DNA from: Verrucomicrobiota bacterium
Lineage (GTDB): Bacteria > Verrucomicrobiota > Verrucomicrobiia > Chthoniobacterales > SZAS-18
NCBI GenBank assembly: GCA_019241085.1
Contig: JAFAXH010000118.1
Coordinates: forward strand, 1 to 64,000
Direction of reading: 5' to 3'
Length of the DNA stretch: 64,000 bases
Shown here: piece by piece, positions 60,999-64,000 of the stretch
Layout of the letters: every line of letters begins with the position of its first letter
Position numbering within the stretch: the first letter of the stretch is position 1
Notes under the pieces: model-generated
The model's input: only the letters and a program-made list of their open reading frames with translations
Database searches by the model: none
What the model was told of the DNA's origin: nothing
Position numbers and translations under genes: made by a program

Positions 60999-62072
60999 TC
61001 AAATTTCGCGCGCCGCGACGGGTTGGGCGCAGCCGTTTTCCGCCGCCGCGAATTCCTCGCGCAAGACCGCGGCCAGCGTTTCGGGCGCTTCGAGCGCGGC
61101 GAACAACGGGCCGCCGTCGGACAAGGTGCGCGGCGGGCCGGCGACCGCGCGAGGATTGATCGCGGCGAGGCGCGCGGCGGTTTCCTTATCGTGGATCGTC
61201 GAGCCAGCGGCCAGCAGGAGCGTGGTCGGGCAGAGGAGTTGCGCGAAATTTTTTTCCAAATCCACGTCGAGCCAGCCGGCCCACCAGGCGCGCACGGCGA
61301 TGCCGGCCAAGTATTGCTGCGCGCAAAGGGTGAACACCTCGACCATTTCGTCGGTGACGCGCGCCGGATCGGCGAAAGCCGTGGTTTCGAGCGAATGGCG
61401 CAACCGTTCGCGCCGGGCGGAAACGTTGCGATACAAGTAGCATCCGAGATTCGGCACGCGCACGGCAATCCGACGCCACCACACGATGCCAGCGCGAGCG
61501 CGCGGCGCGAGCAGCACGAGCCGGCGCACGAGCGCGGGATGCTCGGCGGCGAGCTGCGCGCAAAGCGCCGCGCCGCCGCCGCTGGCGATGAGCACCGCGC
61601 CGGAATCGTAGAGGGTTGCTTGCAAAAATTCGGCGAGCACTGCGACGTGACCGGCGGGGCGCAGCGCGACGTGCGGCCGCTCGGATTCGCCGAAGCCGAT
61701 GAGGTCGGGCGCGAGCACGCGGTGCGGTCCGGCGAAGGCGGCGGCGACTTTCGACCATTCGTAGGAAGAAACGCCGACGCCGAAATCGTGCACGAACACG
61801 AGCGGCGGAAAACCTTCGGATTCTACGCTGTCCGGGTCGGGAAAGAACACCGACTCGTGATAGACCACTTGCCCGTGGCTGGAGGCAAAAACGCGGGAAC
61901 GAAAAGCCGGCCCGGCGGCCGTGTCGGGCAGACGCGCCTGGACCGGCGGCCGGATGAAATAGCGCAACCCGAGCATGACTGCTCCGCCGAGCAAGCCGGC
62001 GCCGAGACCGATGCCGAAGAGCCGGCGCGGCGGGCGGCGGCCGGTGAGCGCGATGTATTTCCAGGGAGTCAT
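60999..62072 (-). CDS. Alpha/beta hydrolase fold protein, membrane-anchored
   Basis: The 357-residue protein starts at the ATG at 62072. An N-terminal hydrophobic segment (LFGIGLGAGLLGGAVMLGLR) probably anchors it in the membrane. The hydrolase fold follows: PLVFVHDFGVGVSSYEWSKV, RVLAPDLIGFGESERP and the nucleophile elbow VLIASGGGAALCA, in which Ser is the nucleophile. In the final block, where a catalytic His is expected (G-x-G-H-L-P), the sequence reads SDGGPLFAALEAPE, so the His seems to be missing. Activity is therefore uncertain. It lies between the MFS gene and purM without a clear functional link. Confidence 0.75.
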   Translation of the reverse strand: MTPWKYIALTGRRPPRRLFGIGLGAGLLGGAVMLGLRYFIRPPVQARLPDTAAGPAFRSRVFASSHGQVVYHESVFFPDPDSVESEGFPPLVFVHDFGVGVSSYEWSKVAAAFAGPHRVLAPDLIGFGESERPHVALRPAGHVAVLAEFLQATLYDSGAVLIASGGGAALCAQLAAEHPALVRRLVLLAPRARAGIVWWRRIAVRVPNLGCYLYRNVSARRERLRHSLETTAFADPARVTDEMVEVFTLCAQQYLAGIAVRAWWAGWLDVDLEKNFAQLLCPTTLLLAAGSTIHDKETAARLAAINPRAVAGPPRTLSDGGPLFAALEAPETLAAVLREEFAAAENGCAQPVAAREI

Positions 62073-62156
62073 CGGGGCGCGGCGGCAGTGTAGGAAATTT
62101 GCGTCGCGGCGCAAACGGTGTGCCTCGCCCACGCGGCGCTGGCCTTCGATTGAATT

Positions 62157-63239
62157 TTACGCCGCGAGCCGCGTGCGGCCGGCACCGCGTTCGATCCGGC
62201 CGATACGGCGAACGCCGCGCAACGCGGGCGCGGCGAGCACGCGGGCGGCGTCTTTTTCGGCCACGACGAGCGCCATGCCGATGCCCATGTTGAAGACTTG
62301 ATACATCTCGTCGCGGGCGACTTCGCCGTGTCGCGCGAGCAGTTGAAAAATCGCCGGCGGCGTCCAGCTCGCGAGGTCGATGATGGCGTCGCAATCCGCC
62401 GGCAGCACGCGTGGCAAATTATCGACCAGCCCGCCGCCGGTGATGTGCGCGAGCGCCTTGAAAATCCCAGGTCCGAGCGCGTCGCGCGCGGCGGCGAGCG
62501 CGGGCTGGTAGTTGGGATGCACGCGCAGCAATTCTTCGCCGAGCGATTTTTTTAAATCGGGCAGCCGGGCGTCAAGCGGGAGCTGCATTTTGTCGAAAAA
62601 AATCGCGCGGGCGAGCGAGTAGCCGTTGGTGTGCAAACCGTGCGCCGGCAGGCCGAGCACCGCATCTCCGGGGCGGATGCGCGCGCCGTCGATGATCGCT
62701 TTTTTATCCACGACGCCGACGATGCAGCCGGCGAGGTCGTATTCGTTTTCCTGATACAATCCCGGCATCTGCGCCGTCTCGCCGCCGACGAGCGCGCAGC
62801 CAGCCGCGCGGCACGCTTTGGCGAGGCCGGCGAGAATCTGTTTGAAGACCGGCGGCTCGAGTTTGCCGGTGCCGAGGTAGTCGAGGAAAAAGAGCGGCCG
62901 GGCGCCGAGCACGGCGATGTCGTTGACGCAATGGTTGACCAAATCCTGGCCGATGGTGCCATGCTGGTTGAGCGCAAAGGCGAGTTTCAACTTGGTGCCG
63001 ACGCCGTCGATGCTGCTGACGAGCACCGGCTCGCGCAGCCCGCGAAAATCGGCGCGAAAAAGTCCGCCGAAGCCGCCGACTTTGCCGAGCACCTGCGCAT
63101 TGTGCGTGCCGGCGAGCGCGCGCTGCAGTCCGCCCTTGAGCCGGTTGCCGAGGTCCACGTCCACGCCGGCGCGAGCGTAGGCTTTTTTGGGCGGGGAAAT
63201 TTTGGATTTTGGATTTTGGATTTTGGCGCGGCTGGGCAT
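62157..63239 (-). CDS. purM: Phosphoribosylformylglycinamidine cyclo-ligase (AIR synthetase)
   Basis: The 360-residue enzyme closes the imidazole ring in purine synthesis, using ATP. Motifs include YARAGVDVDLGNRLKGGLQR, SSIDGVGTKLKLAFALNQHG, NDIAVLGARPLFFLDYLGTG, LVGGETAQMPGLYQENEYDL and ALAHITGGGLVDNLPRVLP. The N-terminus MPSRAKIQNPKSKISPPKK is coded by a 7-bp TTTTGGA repeat and does not resemble the family, yet no other start codon precedes the conserved part. It is downstream of purF on the same strand, with an ORF6N gene between them. Confidence 0.96.
   Translation of the reverse strand: MPSRAKIQNPKSKISPPKKAYARAGVDVDLGNRLKGGLQRALAGTHNAQVLGKVGGFGGLFRADFRGLREPVLVSSIDGVGTKLKLAFALNQHGTIGQDLVNHCVNDIAVLGARPLFFLDYLGTGKLEPPVFKQILAGLAKACRAAGCALVGGETAQMPGLYQENEYDLAGCIVGVVDKKAIIDGARIRPGDAVLGLPAHGLHTNGYSLARAIFFDKMQLPLDARLPDLKKSLGEELLRVHPNYQPALAAARDALGPGIFKALAHITGGGLVDNLPRVLPADCDAIIDLASWTPPAIFQLLARHGEVARDEMYQVFNMGIGMALVVAEKDAARVLAAPALRGVRRIGRIERGAGRTRLAA
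63200..63226. repeat. Three and a half 7-bp TTTTGGA units at the 5' end of purM
   Basis: The units are perfect copies and run from 63200 to 63226. They lie inside the purM coding sequence near the start codon, coding for a Lys/Asn/Ser/Ile-rich stretch of about nine residues absent from other PurM proteins. Confidence 0.85.
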
Positions 63240-63257
63240 GCGCGAAGGTGGTAACGT

Positions 63258-63282
63258 TTAAGGTCGCATTTTGCGACCTCAA
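63258..63282. repeat. Palindrome overlapping the stop codon of the ORF6N gene
   Basis: Arms TTAAGGTCGCA and TGCGACCTCAA (one mismatch) surround TTT. The element is a variant of the palindrome at 63593-63623 and, like it, is followed on the plus strand by GTTTGCAA. The stop codon of the ORF6N gene (63279-63281) lies inside it. Confidence 0.8.
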
Positions 63283-63821
63283 GTTTGCAACGCGTGCTGC
63301 TCAAAGCCGATGCGCGGTCGCGCCGGCGCCGGCGGCGGAGTCATGAGCTGGCGCACCGCGTCCACGAGCACGCGCAAGCTTTCATCGTGCTCAGCCACCT
63401 TGCGTTCCAATTCTTCCAGGCGCAGGAGAATTTCCTTATTGTCCGCGATGGCTGCGCGCAAACGCACAAATGCGCGCACGACGAAGACGCTCATCTCGAC
63501 GGCGCGCGGGCTGTTGAGCACGCTGGCGAGCATCAGGGCGCCGTGCTCAGTGAAGACAAACGGAGCGTATCGCCGGCCGCCGTATCCAGTTGAACTTGAG
63601 GTCACAAATTGTGACCTCAAGTTTGCAAGTTCCTCGGAATTAAGCTGAAACGCGAAATCTTCGGGGAACCGGCTCGAATTCCGCCGGACCTGCTGAAGCA
63701 TCTGCTTGACTGTCACCCCATAGATTTCCGCCAAGTCCGTGTCGAGCATGACACGGTGCCCGCGAATGATAAAAATCCGGGATTCGGCCTTGGCGATGGC
63801 GGCGGGCGCGTCGTTGCTCAT
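63279..63821 (-). CDS. ORF6N domain DNA-binding protein
   Basis: The 180-residue protein has the ORF6N domain: IFIIRGHRVMLDTDLAEIYG, VKQMLQQVRRNSSRFPEDFA, FQLNSEELANLRSQFVTSSS and RYAPFVFTEHGALMLASVLN. A coiled coil (LLRLEELERKVAEHDESLRV) and a Pro-rich end follow. ORF6N proteins are related to phage KilA-N/antirepressor proteins and occur in mobile elements and defence islands. Here it is inserted between purF and purM, in the same direction. A 31-bp perfect palindrome lies in its coding sequence, and a second variant at its stop codon. Confidence 0.88.
   Translation of the reverse strand: MSNDAPAAIAKAESRIFIIRGHRVMLDTDLAEIYGVTVKQMLQQVRRNSSRFPEDFAFQLNSEELANLRSQFVTSSSTGYGGRRYAPFVFTEHGALMLASVLNSPRAVEMSVFVVRAFVRLRAAIADNKEILLRLEELERKVAEHDESLRVLVDAVRQLMTPPPAPARPRIGFEQHALQT
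63593..63623. repeat. 31-bp perfect palindrome inside the ORF6N gene
   Basis: Arms AACTTGAGGTCACAA and TTGTGACCTCAAGTT (15 bp each) flank one central A. On the minus strand it codes for Asn-Leu-Arg-Ser-Gln-Phe-Val-Thr of the ORF6N domain, so coding constraint and palindromic structure coincide. Confidence 0.9.
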
Positions 63822-63838
63822 CGTGGCGGATTTCAGCG

Positions 63839-64000
63839 CTACTTCAAACTCTCGAACAAACTCGGGTGTTCGTCGGCGACGACGAGCGTGTTGGCGCGGC
63901 CGTGGCGGCGTTCCATGATGTATTTGTCCAAATTCGGATCGACCGGCACGGGATAGTTGCCGTTGAAACAGGCGAGGCAGAAATTTTCCTTGGGCAGCTC
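63839..64000 (-). CDS. purF: Amidophosphoribosyltransferase, C-terminal fragment (window edge)
   Basis: Only the last 53 residues are in the window. They read ELPKENFCLACFNGNYPVPV and continue DPNLDKYIMERRHGRANTLV to the stop at 63839. The F-C-x-A-C-F-x-G-x-Y-P motif is the C-terminal signature of PurF, which makes phosphoribosylamine in the first step of purine synthesis. The gene begins beyond 64000. It is upstream of the ORF6N gene and purM on the same strand. Confidence 0.9.
   Translation of the reverse strand, partial: ELPKENFCLACFNGNYPVPVDPNLDKYIMERRHGRANTLVVADEHPSLFESLK

Overview
This window is chromosomal DNA of a GC-rich Gram-negative bacterium, most likely a member of the Verrucomicrobiota (Opitutae-like). 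Reasons: genes for an outer membrane and lipid A (bamA-skp-lpxD); a palindrome of the form TGTTC-N4-GAACA, which I recall as the Verrucomicrobia LexA motif, directly in front of a Y-family polymerase gene; a DUF1800/DUF1501 pair; and many short tandem-repeat palindromes between genes. No rRNA, tRNA, CRISPR array or complete insertion sequence was recognised.

Layout. 1-1875: partial gene for a secreted DUF6600 protein with a long Gln/Ala/Arg-rich tail. 2024-5217: tight operon of family II pyrophosphatase (with CBS and DRTGG domains), ADP-ribosylglycohydrolase-like protein and NUDIX hydrolase. 5214-9941: bamA, skp and lpxD on the minus strand, with a clear terminator between skp and lpxD. 10654-25260: a large aryl-polyene-like fatty acid/polyketide cluster. 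It has two acyl carrier proteins, a ketosynthase, a ketosynthase-like chain length factor, a dehydratase, an acyl ligase, an FAD oxidoreductase, an LpxL-like acyltransferase, an inositol-phosphatase-like protein, and two copies of a LolA-like carrier plus MMPL exporter pair. No ketoreductase was seen. 25347-29605: valS and a LexA-box Y-family polymerase. 29648-32660: a CpxAR-like two-component system divergent from a Gly-rich periplasmic protein, with phased GTTAA boxes between them.

32840-45514: a twelve-gene type II secretion operon on the plus strand (E, F, G, H, I, J, K, L, M, a GspC/PilP-like protein, then the secretin). The secretin is split into two separately exported polypeptides; the break falls inside the last N-domain, and the two halves are in the same reading frame. 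45515-47905: D(-)-tartrate dehydratase, a trans-aconitate methyltransferase-like enzyme and a small conserved protein. 47956-48396: a probable integron attC site with its cassette gene. 48759-53734: an isolated histidine kinase dimerisation domain, thrC-hom, an amidase, and a YgiB/YgiC-like pair (ygiB-like gene to 54253). 54371-59024: DUF1800 and DUF1501 secreted proteins. 59058-64000: DUF486 protein, a frameshifted MFS transporter, an alpha/beta hydrolase, purM, an ORF6N gene inserted between purM and purF, and the C-terminal end of purF.

Functional themes are envelope biogenesis (Bam, LpxD, amidase, Cpx-like stress sensing), export (type II secretion and polyene-type lipid export), and threonine and purine biosynthesis. 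The accessory signals most worth attention are the split secretin, the divided polyene-like cluster, the attC cassette, the ORF6N insertion with its palindromes, and a dispersed family of 7-8 bp period repeats that sometimes lie inside coding sequence.
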